A DNA stretch of 64,000 nt from Staphylotrichum longicolle (taxonomy: Eukaryota > Ascomycota > Sordariomycetes > Sordariales > Chaetomiaceae): the NCBI GenBank assembly GCA_019096155.1, contig JAHCVI010000001.1, forward strand, positions 5,952,001 through 6,016,000, written 5' to 3'. The translations under genes and the position numbers were made by a program. Under the pieces are notes generated by a model. That model was not told the DNA's origin and made no database searches. It was given only the letters and a program-made list of their open reading frames with translations. Each line of letters opens with the position of its first letter. The stretch's first letter is position 1. This document shows, piece after piece, positions 22,259 through 33,543 of this stretch.

Positions 22259-23808
22259 ATGTCAGATTTCCCCGAGGCGAAACATGCATTCGCGGTGAAC
22301 CCAGCGGGCCCCATACCCTATAGCGGCTATCAGGTCTTTGGCATCTTTCTCGTCGCATTTTCTCCTGTTCCGGCACTGGCCGCCTGTGGTCTCAGGGTGT
22401 ACAGCAGACGTCTATCCCAGGGACTCGGGCTGGGTGAGCCAGGAAGATTGCTCGCAGCTGCAAGATCGCTGCTAATCAGACATCCAGATGACTGGCTGAT
22501 CTTTCTGGCGGCTGTATGTCTCGAAGTCCGGTGCCGTCTTGAGACCCTGCTAAACCTCGGCGAGCAGGCTCTCGGAATCCCACAAGCCGTCTTTGCGACA
22601 CTATGTATGATCACCAACCTTCAAATCAGCGTTTTGTACTGGGAGAGGCTAACGTGAAGGTGCAGTCATACGAGCCGGATATTGGGGGATACACGACGCC
22701 GATATCCCACCACATCCGTGGAACCAAGGCCTCTTCTGGAGTTACCTAAACAGAGTCTTCTACACCCCCCTTCTCATCCTGGTCAAAATCTCGGCTCTGC
22801 TTTACCTTCTGAGGCTTGGTGGCACCAAGAGATCAGTTCGGCTCGCTTGCAACGCTCTCATCGTCTTCAACCTCGCGCAACTGTTAGCCTTTTTCCCAGC
22901 CACGATCTTCATGTGTGAGCCGGTTCAATATGTCTGGCTTGGCTCTGAGAAGGGACGATGTTTCCGGGCAGACCGTTTTGTGGTTGCCCTTGCGTCCACA
23001 AACATCTTCACAGACATACTGACGCTGCTGGTCCCGTTCGTTGCGTTTTTGGGCCTCAAGTTATCCAGGACATTTCGTTTTGCGTTGTTGACAGTCTTCA
23101 CTCTGGGCGCCCTGTAAGTGCCAGGATAAACCATTCCTACTGTCTCGGTTCTTCTAACAGGAACATCAATTCCGCAGTGTCACGGTGACCAGCGTGCTAC
23201 GGTTGTACTTTATCATAAGGGTGTGGTACGTCAAGCCCGAAGACACACACTACTCGCTCGGCTACACGTTGAACACGATCGAAGTGAACTTGGCCATCGT
23301 CACAGCCACGATTCCGACGCTCTGGCCACTGGCCCGTCTCTGGTTCCCCGCCATGTTTGAATCGATGGGCCTGAATCGGCCCTATCTGTATCCGGACATT
23401 GAGGTGGGGTACGTATCTCACCAACGCCATCCGAGTCGGCAAGGGGAAGGCGTAGGGGGGCCGGCAACGGCGCATGCTCGCCCCGTACTCCGAGGGAGAA
23501 TACTATGGTTGCCGCGGCGTGGGCCATCTAGCTATATCCGCCCTAGAACTGAGAGACCCCTATTCGGCGGTAGAGGAGGTCACGGCTCGAGCATCGGGCT
23601 CGCGGACATTCGCGGCCAGAGAGTGTTGGGTGGCACCCCAACGCGGAGGAACGGCTCCGCCCTGAATGACGAAGACGACTTTGAGGACTACCACAGCATG
23701 ATTAGGCGGGGGCAAGTTTACGACAAACACGACGAGGAGGCGCCCTTGACGGACCACAACCCCGGGGAAACCGAGGCGGCGAGGTCGGATTCCGAACTCA
23801 GATGTTGA
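22259..23808 (+). CDS. fungal rhodopsin-domain (PTH11-like) seven-helix membrane protein
   Basis: Integral membrane protein of the large Pezizomycotina family often annotated as rhodopsin-domain or PTH11-related, thought to include receptors. Exons are 22259-22433, 22488-22604, 22666-23113 and 23178-23808, giving 456 residues. After a short outside N-terminus (ending GPIPYSGYQVFG) come seven hydrophobic stretches: IFLVAFSPVPALAACGL; DDWLIFLAAVCLE; PLLILVKISALLYLL with the family's (K)xSxLLxLLRLGG; LIVFNLAQLLAFFPATIF; NIFTDILTLLVPFVAFLGL (DxxxLxxP type); FALLTVFTLGALVTVTSVLRLYFI; and NTIEVNLAIVTATIPTLWPL. The CEPVQYVWLG and GRCF cysteines could pair outside. The tail of about 130 residues is polar and disordered with an acidic segment (ALNDEDDFEDYHSM). 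Lacks a CFEM domain. A ligand cannot be inferred. The third acceptor was set at 23177 because the earlier AG at 23160 leads to a stop. Confidence 0.88.
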
Positions 23809-26164
23809 CGATGATTGCGGTTGTTTGCAAACTCAAACATACCGTACCGGACTCGCTATCGCACTGTCGGTGACACAGCTACCGGAACGGCGGAACCTAT
23901 CCGATCCAACGGTAAAGCATAGAAAGGTTGGAGGAGGACACGTTCCGGTTTTTGCTGGTGTTTCGGGAGCTGGACTTGGAGGTTCTGGACTGCGGTTTCC
24001 ATGCATGGGGTGAATACCATTTACCCTCCTGCACTTTTTACCATCGACCGACCAACACAACACACGGAAGAGCACATCGATTGGTAAGGCTGTGTCAAAC
24101 GTTGACAGGGATATCGAGGTTTATTCTGGCGGTGTCAGAGCCGAAACCGTGGCGTCTTGGATGTCAGTGCCCAGGATAGAGTTTTTGCTGGCGTGACCTG
24201 ATATTGGCTGCTCCTCTCTAACTTGTGTGTAAGAGTTTCTTCTGTGTGCTCTGGGCTGCGGTGCGACATGCAGTAACTAGTTCCAAGCACTTCCATCGAC
24301 CATGAAAGGCAAGACAAGTCAGAGAGCGGGATGCCGCGGGGGAAGGAAGCCGAAGCAAGAACTCATGCTGGTTGCTCGATTGGGAATTAGAATTTTCGCT
24401 ACGACCCAATCCGGAGTCCTAGTCACATTCGCTGCCCCCACCAAAAGAAGGTTCAAAACAGATACAAAATGCAGCTCTGGCAGGTGCGATCACTTTTGTC
24501 GAGAACCAGCCTGGCCGGAGCAGTAACCGCTCCGGGATCCACTTCTCGTTCCGACAGGAAGGAACGGAGTTCGGTGTGGGGACACAAACCCTGGGAGCAT
24601 GGGGCCTCTCTGTTGGTGTAGGCGAGTGAATGATTGCTTCTTTCCATGTGGTTGTCAATTTGCGACCTGCCAACATGGGGTCAAACTCGGAAATCTCATC
24701 ACTTGAAAATTCTGCTAGGCAAGCAGCAATCAACAAACTTTAATTTCAAATTCTAAGAATTCTTATCTGTTTTCTCTTGCTGCTTTTTTGCGTTCTTCCT
24801 TCTCAACAAGATGGTAAGGAAACTTTCCCTGCGAGGGCCTCATGGTTTCAACGGCTCCCGGCTCGCCCTGCCTTTCATTGCCCCTGTTGTGGTGGCTGTC
24901 CCACAACACCTGCCGAGTTCCGATTGGTGACACCTCTTGGAGCCTTGGCTAAAGCTTGGCTTGAACCCGCGAGATCAACGAGCGCAGAGGCGAAGGGTGC
25001 GACAGCAGCTCGCAAGGGCACCTGGTGTATCATCTGACAGGCGCCAGATCGGGGACCAACCTCAACCAACGTCCTGGCTGAGGTGCGCAATGTCTCGGCC
25101 TGTCGGTGGCATTGACCCGCCCTCGACTTTCTCAGCCCTCTTCCATCAACCCCACTGTTTACTTCGCTGCTGGCGTGTCCTAATAAACAAGAGCGACAGG
25201 GAGTGATGGGTGCCCCCCGCTCACTTGCAATGTCTGTCAGGGGCTGGTGCATTGTTTGAATGCATCGGCCGAGTCCCTCCTTGCTTGCGAAGAAACCAAC
25301 TCCTTGGACCCTTGCCTGAGCGATCGTCTCTTCCGCGTCCTGGCAGCCTGGCAGAGCACAGCACTCGTCCCTGACTGTGTGGAAGAACGACGGCGGGATG
25401 GAGCCCGGCTCACGCCGCCACGATCGAGGGTTACTGACTCTGCTGTTTGACGTTTTCTGCGGTTCATCAGCTCATTCAGACGTCCGATCTTACTATTGTT
25501 GCAACGTCCCGCCCCGACAACGCATCATCCTCGATGGAGTAACACTCCGGTATCCTCCGTGAATCTTGGTCGTTGCTTTTGCGGCAACCTCCAGATTCGC
25601 TGTCTGCGATACGTCATCTGCCATCGCCCGTGGACTACCGCAAAGCTCAAGTCCGAGCGCAGGACGCGGTCTGGTGCATTCCGCTGGGCGTGCTCCTCGC
25701 AGCTCGACCCCTCCACTGCCAAAGCACCGTGACGGCGTGAGCGGCACTGTTGATGGGGGTGGTGCATGTGCCTCCCTGTCTGTGTTGAGCCACCCCCTTG
25801 CTCGCACTGGCATTGGCATTTTCTATTACAACGTGCACCATGGAGGCATTCCTTGGTGGCCCTCCCCCATCCCTCGCATTTGTTATGTCTTCCTATCCGA
25901 TCGCCGATCGCCCTGTGCGCCCTTGATCAAAGCCCCGCGGGTTCGCCTCCCGAACCCAACCTCCGACGCTGGATACATGATGCATGAAGCATATAACATA
26001 GAGTCCCCGGCTCCACAATCACATTGACTGGGTTACAAGGTTTACCAGTTCTATTTCCGTTCTCCTCTTTACTTCTTACTGTTTGCTCTTTTGAATCTCA
26101 GTGCCGCGCGAGGCAACATCATCACTTTGTTTATTTTCATTCTCATAGTTGATGGTTCACCACC
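23809..26164. other. 2.4 kb intergenic region
   Basis: Downstream of the rhodopsin-type gene and upstream of the His-tract gene. No motif-bearing open frame. The promoter of the latter should be near 26000-26160, where the sequence becomes T/C-rich. Confidence 0.4.
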
Positions 26165-27691
26165 ATGTGGTTGATGAAACGGTCTAGGATGGACAACCAC
26201 GCAGACGTTCCCGACATCCAGTGCCAGCCTCTTGTAAGGCAACACATCGCCAACTTTTCTTATCCTCGCACCGATTTTGTCCATCAACACCGAAAAGAGG
26301 GGTCAAGCGTTCGCGACTCACAGGGATCCGGATCTTCTCCTCCACCCATGATGGAGGACCACGGATCGGATCTGTCGGCTGAGGACGACTGCCAATATCG
26401 CGTAACAGGGATGGACTTGTGGGATTCGTGGCATGTGAGGGAAGACGAGGGGAAGAAACCAGACCATCCGGCCTTCAACCACTCATCTGCCGGAGCTCAC
26501 GAGACGGGATTCCACCAAGGCTCCGCGAAGACCCGTGAGATCCCACCGAAGACGCGCGGCTCAGTGAGTTCAGGGAGCCAAAGCGGCCAGGCAAATCTAG
26601 CTGGGGTTGTGCCGTGTTCAGAACAACGGCACCATGGACCGCCGCCGCCGTCCAAAGTTTGCTATTCTCTATTCCCTACACCACCCCAGAAGCCCGTTCC
26701 GGCACCGCTGCCAATGTTGTCAATCCCTCGGCAATCGGGCCTGGAGCCCTCGCCGCTTTCTCTCAGTTTTCCGCTCACGCCAAGTTCCCGGGGCACCATG
26801 ACAGATGTGAAAGGGAACACCATGCCGACATTTAGACCCGGTTCTTCAAGGGCAACAACACCCGATTCTGCACACGGTTTTGGCTCTGGTTCACTAGATG
26901 GTGGTTCCATTGCAACAAATTCGTCGGATTCGATACCGCTGCTTCTTCGAAGTCCAGGGCCAACGCCCCCAGCCTCTCCTTGTCGGACGTCCTCCCCCTC
27001 GGATGCTCCAAGATATCCCCTCAGACTCAAGAAGCGCACACCATCACAAACCAACCTGCGAGACTTTTCCTTGTCCAAGATCACAACTCGATCGTCGCCA
27101 TCACTTGCTGCTCTCGCCAAAGCCCATCGCCAAGCGCAAGCACAAAATCCACAGAATAAGCCTCTCACCCCAGCAGATCTCTACGACAGACCTCTCCCAC
27201 CGCTTCCCACAGAGCGGCCTCCTTCCCCACCGCACATCTCCGTCTTTGAAACGGACTCTGACGACGAAGACAACTCGGATGCCAGGCCAGCCAGCGGCGA
27301 GACCAGGAGCCTTGCCCGTCGCTTCATGAAAGGGCTGGTCCACCACCACCACCACCACCATCATCACCACGAAGATAGGAGGGAGAAGGGCCTTAGGCAG
27401 GATCACAAGCGCAGCGTGAGCGACGAGGGCCCGTCCTCGTCCAAGGAACGCAGCAGCAGGAGCGGTATCTCGCGCACCCTGAATGTGGCGAGGTACAGAC
27501 GCGGCGGAGCCGTGGAAGCCCCCTCCAGGGCGGCTGTGAGCATGGATCTGCCGAGGGAGCGCGGCAGCCATGCGTACCAGCAGGTGCTGGAGGAAGAAGA
27601 GAAGAGTGGCGGGAGGTTTTGGGGCGGGAGAGGGGGCGGAAAGGGAAATGGGGAGTTGTTTTTGGGGAGGGTCTTCCGGAGGTGGGGTTGA
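26165..27691 (+). CDS. disordered Pro/Ser-rich protein with His10 tract, unknown function
   Basis: One uninterrupted frame of 508 codons starting at an ATG in good context (CACCATG). The protein is low-complexity throughout: Ser/Pro/Thr segments (PLSLSFPLTPSSRGT; LRSPGPTPPASP), LYDRPLPPLPTERPPSPP, an acidic FETDSDDEDNSD, then SLARRFMKGLV followed by ten consecutive His residues (near residue 390), a basic Ser-rich region, and a Gly/Phe-rich end (GGRFWGGRGGGKGN). No signal peptide, helix bundle or known domain. Proline-rich segments resemble SH3/WW ligands. Unknown; the consistent codon use and composition make it likely real rather than chance. Confidence 0.72.
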   Translation: MWLMKRSRMDNHADVPDIQCQPLVRQHIANFSYPRTDFVHQHRKEGSSVRDSQGSGSSPPPMMEDHGSDLSAEDDCQYRVTGMDLWDSWHVREDEGKKPDHPAFNHSSAGAHETGFHQGSAKTREIPPKTRGSVSSGSQSGQANLAGVVPCSEQRHHGPPPPSKVCYSLFPTPPQKPVPAPLPMLSIPRQSGLEPSPLSLSFPLTPSSRGTMTDVKGNTMPTFRPGSSRATTPDSAHGFGSGSLDGGSIATNSSDSIPLLLRSPGPTPPASPCRTSSPSDAPRYPLRLKKRTPSQTNLRDFSLSKITTRSSPSLAALAKAHRQAQAQNPQNKPLTPADLYDRPLPPLPTERPPSPPHISVFETDSDDEDNSDARPASGETRSLARRFMKGLVHHHHHHHHHHEDRREKGLRQDHKRSVSDEGPSSSKERSSRSGISRTLNVARYRRGGAVEAPSRAAVSMDLPRERGSHAYQQVLEEEEKSGGRFWGGRGGGKGNGELFLGRVFRRWG

Positions 27692-28804
27692 TTGGTTCTG
27701 TTTGACTTTGGATTCTTCTTCCTTTCGTTCCTTCTTTTGGCCATTTTTGTTGACTTGCACTGACACCCTGGGCTGGTTGTTTGTTTTGGGACGGGGCAGG
27801 AACCGCTGGTTTTTGGGTAAAAGTTCCGGGAACATAATCCTCATTTGTACGACTTCCTCTACAGGGAGGTTTCTTTTGTATTGTTTTTGCTACAGGCTGG
27901 CTGGCTTAGCGGGACTGGGACCTGGACCCTGGGGTTACAATATGATTATGACGGGATGATATCTGGTATGACGGATGAGGGGATATAGGCTACGGGGAAT
28001 TGTGTTCTGGGATTGGGCTTGGCACGGGTTTCTGAAGTTGGGCACAGGAGTTTTTGGGTTGGGAAGCAAAGTGTAAGATGGCGTAGTATGGTTTGCTGTA
28101 AGGACATGGAGCGCGGAACAGAGATTGTTCGGGGTGTGTATTTCTGGAAAAGCACTCGACTAATGAGCGAGTCTCGCAGGAAACTTGGGAACGCGAATAA
28201 AGGAGACTTGTTCTCTCGTGCAGAGCCGCGTTCTCAGGTTCCGTATGTTGTTTTCTTCGCGTCCGTGGGTTGTCTGGCGTCAGGATCGCGTTGGTATGTG
28301 GCCGAGATTGCGCCATTACTCGGCCACCCAGCCACTGGGTGGTGAAGGATGAGAGGAGGAGGGAAGTGGTCCCATTCACCCAGAACAGGGCACCAAGGTA
28401 CGAAGTATGTGCGGTACACGCGTCTCACATCTTCCCAGCTTTTCATCTTGTGCGGAGTTAAATAATACATTTTTTCAGTCATGATTCTTAGCTCGTTCCG
28501 TTCCTCAAACCTCAAGAGCAATCTTGTTATCTCTGGTATGCAAGTATCTCCGCCCCTCATATTCTTCGTGGTAAACATTAAGATCCAACAGTCTTCCAAA
28601 TTTGTACAGCGCCCAAGTGTGATCACCATCCCAGCGAGGCTTATAACCCACAGCCTCATAGAAACTCCGTAAAAACCCACAGCAAATTCGCCGTCGCCAT
28701 GCAACATTGTGAAAAGACGCATAACACCTGACATCACCCACTCATCCCAAACACAGAAACTCACGTCATCTCATCCCATCTCTCATCATCCCCTTTCACT
28801 TCTT
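27692..28804. other. 1.1 kb convergent intergenic region
   Basis: Lies between the stop codons of the His-tract and DUF3433 genes and presumably holds two 3' UTRs. No gene recognised. Confidence 0.4.
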
Positions 28805-31451
28805 TCAGAGCAGAGGCCTCCGCACCTGCGGCCTCCGGATCTGGCTCTTGCGCACCCTCCTCTTCTCGGTAAACCGCCTCAGCCTCCTGACTCCCAGCTC
28901 CCCGTCTCCACCACCACCAGCACCACCACCGCGGCGCTCGTCAAACCCAAACTCCCACCAAGTCTGCATGTCCCCCTCGCCCATCCGCTCCACCATCTCC
29001 CGCCTGCTAACGCACCGCTTGAACGCCGCCTCCTCGCGCATCTCGGCGCTGACGAGGTACCCCACGATCTCGGCCAGGCAGGTCACGGCGTGGGGCATGC
29101 GGAGCGCGCGCCGGCCGGGGAACAGCGCGGCCAGCGCGAGCACGTACAGCACCAGCAGGCCGAGCAGCACGCCGTACGCGGGCGTGTTGGCGAACATGCG
29201 CACCTCGCCCCCGGAGGTGGTGAGCGCCATGAACGAGCCGCCCGCCAGGACCGGGATGAGCGCGAACAGCGCCGCGAGCAGCGACACGGCCGCCACGCGC
29301 CAGTGGCCGTTGCGCAGCGCGCGGAGCGTGCACTGCCCCGGCGCGCAGGCGGCGTAGTCGGCCAGGAGGCCGCGGGCCGCGGGCGCCGCCGCCGCCGGCT
29401 CCGGTTCCGGTTCCGGTTCCGTCGTCTGGTGAAGAGGACATGGCGGCCCAGGGTTGGAGGACGCGCAGGGGGTGTCGAGGGGCTGGAAGGCGAGGAAGAC
29501 GACGGTGCCGAGTAGGGAAGGGAGGAAGGCGAAGAAGAAATCGGCGGGGGAGAAGGCGCCTGGCTGCGGGTCCGCGCGGAGGGACGGGGGAAGCCCGCGG
29601 AGAGGCGGGTGGAGGGGGGAAGGAGGCGATGAAGATGGCGGAGGAGGACGGCGGCGGTGAGGGTGGACCAGAGGAGCGTGTTGGTGCGCAGGGCGAAGGG
29701 AGGTAGCGGTGCCGGGCGTGCGGGGCAGGGTGGGAGGCTTCGAGGTCGGGGTGGTCGTCGTCGGCTTGGGCAGCGGCGGCGGTGGGGAAGAGGGCGTGCT
29801 TTTCGTTGTGGTTGTTGGTGTCGCGTTGCATGCGGTGGCCGGCGGCGAGGTCGGGGATGGGGGTCAAGTGGGCCTCCTCCATCGGGCTGCCGAGCGTGTG
29901 CCAGAAGCCGTGCCGGCCGTCTCTCCAGGTCCAGTAGCACAGCCTGTCGGCGGCGCGGCGGCGCAGGGCGAAGCGGATCCCGTCCCTGCTGCGCGCCAGC
30001 TGGGTCCCTCGGTAGTCCTCGGCGGTGTTGGTCTCCGAGACGAGGGCGGCGATGTCGGCCAGAGACCGGGGGTCCCAGATGAGGCCCGTGGTGTCCAGGC
30101 TGGCCCAGTACCGCCAGACAATGACGGTTGAGGCGAGCAGAGCAAGGTACAGCGCAACGAGCGTCCACGCGACGCCCTGGACGGTGGCCCAGGTCCAGGT
30201 CTGGTCCACCAGAATGACGGTGAACAACGAGCTCTGGAGGGGGATGGTAAAGCTGATCAGCCAGGTGACGAGAACCGGAACCCAGACGTTCCAGGGCCCG
30301 ACCAGCCGCGGCCAGAGGAAGGACGGGTACAGCTCCTGAAACAGGGCGCCGTCGCGGTCCTCGGGTTTCTCGGACGCCAGCCGAACAAACGGCAGCATGC
30401 GGAACATGGTCGTGATGACGAACTGCGCGTAGAGCAGGATGAAAGCCGCGAGCAGCTGCGGTAGAATGCGGAAGAGATAGTACCGCCCGCCGTAGAGGCT
30501 GACCCACTCAATGAGCCCCTGGTGAGTGTGCGAGTAGACAGCGCTCAGGCCGAGGGCGGCGATCATTAGGATGCACACAGTCATTAAGGCGAACAGAGCC
30601 GGGGCTCGCAGGGGCCATGGCCTGAAGGTAAGCGGTGGCAACTCGCGGCCGCTGGCGACAAGCTCGTCTCTCTCGATGGGCCGCCACTCGTGTGGCTGTG
30701 GAGGGCGCGGACCCTTCTTGAGCAGGGTCTCGGCGAGCGACTGGGCTGATTCCCGAGGGCCGGGGATGAAGGGACGGGGCAGGTGCTGAGGTTGGGTATC
30801 CGGACGAGTAGCCTCGGCGGGACGAGAGACCGGAGGGTGCGCCGGCAGAGGAGCACGGACAGGGGGTGGTTGTTGCTGCGCAGGTCGGTGTTGTTGGCTG
30901 TAGGGTTGAGGCTGTTGACTCTGAGGGAGTATGAGGCCAGACGAAAAACTGCCGGTGCCGGAAGCGGCAGCGGTCGAGTAGCCCGTGTCCCGGTCGCGAG
31001 TGAGGGCCTCGACAGCATATTGAATGAAGGGCGTATTGTCCACGCCCGGAGTGATGACTCCGTCGAGCCGGGCAAGCTCGTCGCGGAAGTCTGGGGCCAT
31101 GGCGGGGTTCATTGAAGCATGCCAGTCCGGCTGCTGGTAGGGAGGCAGAGGGGGATAATCGGGGACGCGGCGGTAAGGACCCTCGATGATGACGGGAGGC
31201 CCATACGATCGGGCAATGGTGGGCGGGCCAAAGACGCCGTTGTGGCCGTCGACGTCCGGCTCTGAAGGAGTGGGAGACGGAGGGGAGACGGGCGGACGAG
31301 TCGGGGAGGATGTTGTTGGGGGAGATGGAGTGTAAGGCGCTCGCTGCGTTTGCAGATGTCGCTCGGGCGAATCAAGGTCTGCAAGAGAGTCTGGACTCAG
31401 CCTCACCTCATGTGGTCCTGTCTGGTCCGCATGTTTGTGGGTGAAGGTCAT
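28805..31451 (-). CDS. DUF3433-family polytopic membrane protein; two frame breaks
   Basis: A fungal membrane protein of the DUF3433 type, function undescribed. The N-terminal 280 residues are Pro/Gln-rich and disordered. The first DUF3433 unit follows: PWPLRAPALFALMTVCILMIAALG, then YGGRYYLFRILPQLLAAFILLYAQFVITT, FVRLASEKPEDRDGALFQEL, a pair of helices ending WTLVALYLALLASTVIVWRYW, and the conserved GLIWDPRSLADIAALV. A second unit begins PFALRTNTLLW and continues FSPADFFFAFLPSLLGTVVFLAF, NGHWRVAAVSLLAALFALIPVLAGGSF and LLGLLVLYVLALAALFPGRR, ending in a charged tail. The second unit is reached only by two one-base corrections, in a C run near 29699 and a C5 run near 29588; the product would then be 882 residues. 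ATG at 31451 is preferred; an in-frame start 26 codons upstream (31529) is possible. Confidence 0.83.
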
Positions 31452-33543
31452 GCTTGTTGGTAGACTCTCGCCACGGAGCGACCGACGCAGGCAATCTACG
31501 GGGTACGGAGTAACCAGCGCAGGAACCACTCAAACAGGAACCACTTGGCCAATTGCCCATACAGAGCGCAGAGAGCAGGAATGATGATGCATTGATGATG
31601 CAGGAGGGCATTGCACCCGCGCCAGATATCAGGGCGTGGAATATTTCAGTGTCGGATTCGAGAGGTTGGGCAGGCACTTGCGCTGAGAAGCGGTGGTTGG
31701 GCGACCAGCCACCGCTTTTCGCCCGTTGCCTTCACCTGTCTCTTTCGCTGTCACCGACACCCCGGCCATGGCCTGGCGCAAACCCCTGATGGTGATCTGA
31801 CCACAATCCATGTTTTTCTGTGCGTTGCAGGCAATGCGGCCATGTTCCCGCTTGCTGGGTAGTCGAAAGTCATCTGGATTGACGTCAACTAGGTTCCTGG
31901 ATTTGATCCCGCTTCAGAACGAAAAGAGGGAAGTGGAACGGAAATGAGCTGGGGTGGTACTTTTGTGGGGACAGGGGACCTGGTGCCTGAAAGCTCGGAC
32001 CACTGACCCCACAGAGACCCCGGACCCCCACACTCAGTCCCTTGCATCCACACAGCTTCCATGTCAACTTGGACTCATTTGCAACGCTCCTGCTGGTTTA
32101 TTATTGTCGGATTCGTCTCATGGAAAGCACCTAAAACAAACTCCATGCCCCCGCCATCATTCTCACTCACACGACATCCCGCACTCTTCTCGCCACTAAG
32201 TCGCGACCTGACCAGAGTATACATATCTTCCAATCCCGGGATAATATATCCACTTCTCGACTGCCGGGTGGTGGGTATCGTCAGTGCAGTGCGGGCACAA
32301 CCAAGCCATGCCATTTCCTCCCGTTGGTCCTGATCTCAACAATGCCCTGAAGCAGCTAGTTCCCCCGCATTAGCATTGCTCGTGGCTTCAAGGCGCAGTG
32401 TGCAAGGCTACACTTACTCAATGCAGACCCAGTGCATCTCGTGGCCGTTCAAAATGCGAGCCCTCACGTCGTCGGTCTGGACTGACCTATAGTCGCACCA
32501 TACCATCGCTGTAAAAGCGTTTCCTGATATGAGTGTCCTCGGTCAGCTACCCTTGTCTAGTGCCGAGTTCGGTCAATAACTCACTCCCACAAACTGTGCA
32601 TTCCGCCAACGCCATTGTCGTGAGGCAGCTAAAAGACAACGACTTGAGGTATAGAATAACTGGACCAGCCTGTTATCGAGTGCTTAGAGTATGGTGAGGC
32701 GGATGTGGTGGCTTGATGTTGCTGCTGCCCACATCTACGAACCTGGGATGCTGGAACACATTTATATCCGTAGTATCCTTCAGGTTGATACTCCAGAGTG
32801 ATCACTCGCCGTGATTCCAACATGACGATGAGCGACAGCATCTCCTGGCCCGAACCATCACACTCCGCGCGGCTGGCCAGGGACGCAAGTAAGGGCCGGC
32901 GCTGGCTTGAAAATGGTCACCAAGGGCCACGGAGACATCACTCGTCGTTACGGACATCGACCCGCTGTGGTTTGTCTGTCGTCTTTGGTTGTACTCGATG
33001 ACCGGGCGCACATGGCGAAGCCTGACCAGAGACATTGGCCGAAGAAGCCCGCCATTACCGGAAACCGGCCGAGGCAACGTGTCTGCATCAGGGGCGTTGG
33101 ACATCGAAAAGACCGAAACACAAGGCAAGCCCTCACCGAGTCTTGAGATGGCCGCTTCATGGCCCTACAGACAGCACAGAGGGCCGACCACCACCTCTAT
33201 AAAACGAAGGCCGTCTGTGGCTACCTTTGGGCGACCGGTTACGACCCCGAAACGAACGGGAGAAAGCCAAACATGAGACTTTATGAGACTTCATGAGAGT
33301 TCATGAGACGCACCGATCTGGCCTCCCTCCCCTTCGGCCGCACTGCTTCGCCCCTTTCATCATGCTCGGGACCTCAGTATAAGAGTGCAGCAATGGCCCT
33401 CAGGCCTTCCCTCTCATTCCTGGGCACAAGAACCAAACAACTTCATCTCTTGCAAGCCTGCCCTTTCCAGTTTGTTGCAACACATCTCCGCCGCTCTCAA
33501 CCCATCTTTGTTGAAACCAGCGCCCAGAACACCCTAGTTCAAG
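31452..33543. other. 2.1 kb divergent intergenic region
   Basis: Between the starts of the DUF3433 gene and the small Cys-rich gene. Contains the TATA box listed separately. Otherwise I see no gene or RNA fold that I can support. Confidence 0.4.
33378..33383 (+). promoter_or_regulatory. TATA box of small Cys-rich gene
   Basis: TATAAG, flanked by CTCAG and AGTGCAGC, lies 161 bases before the ATG, followed by a C/T-rich leader. Such a canonical box is uncommon in this window and fits a strongly or conditionally expressed gene. Confidence 0.5.

Noticed and set aside
25930..25960. T-loop-like GGGTTCGCCTCCCGAACCC suggesting a tRNA
   Set aside because: It is a simple hairpin; no acceptor, D or anticodon arms can be built around it.
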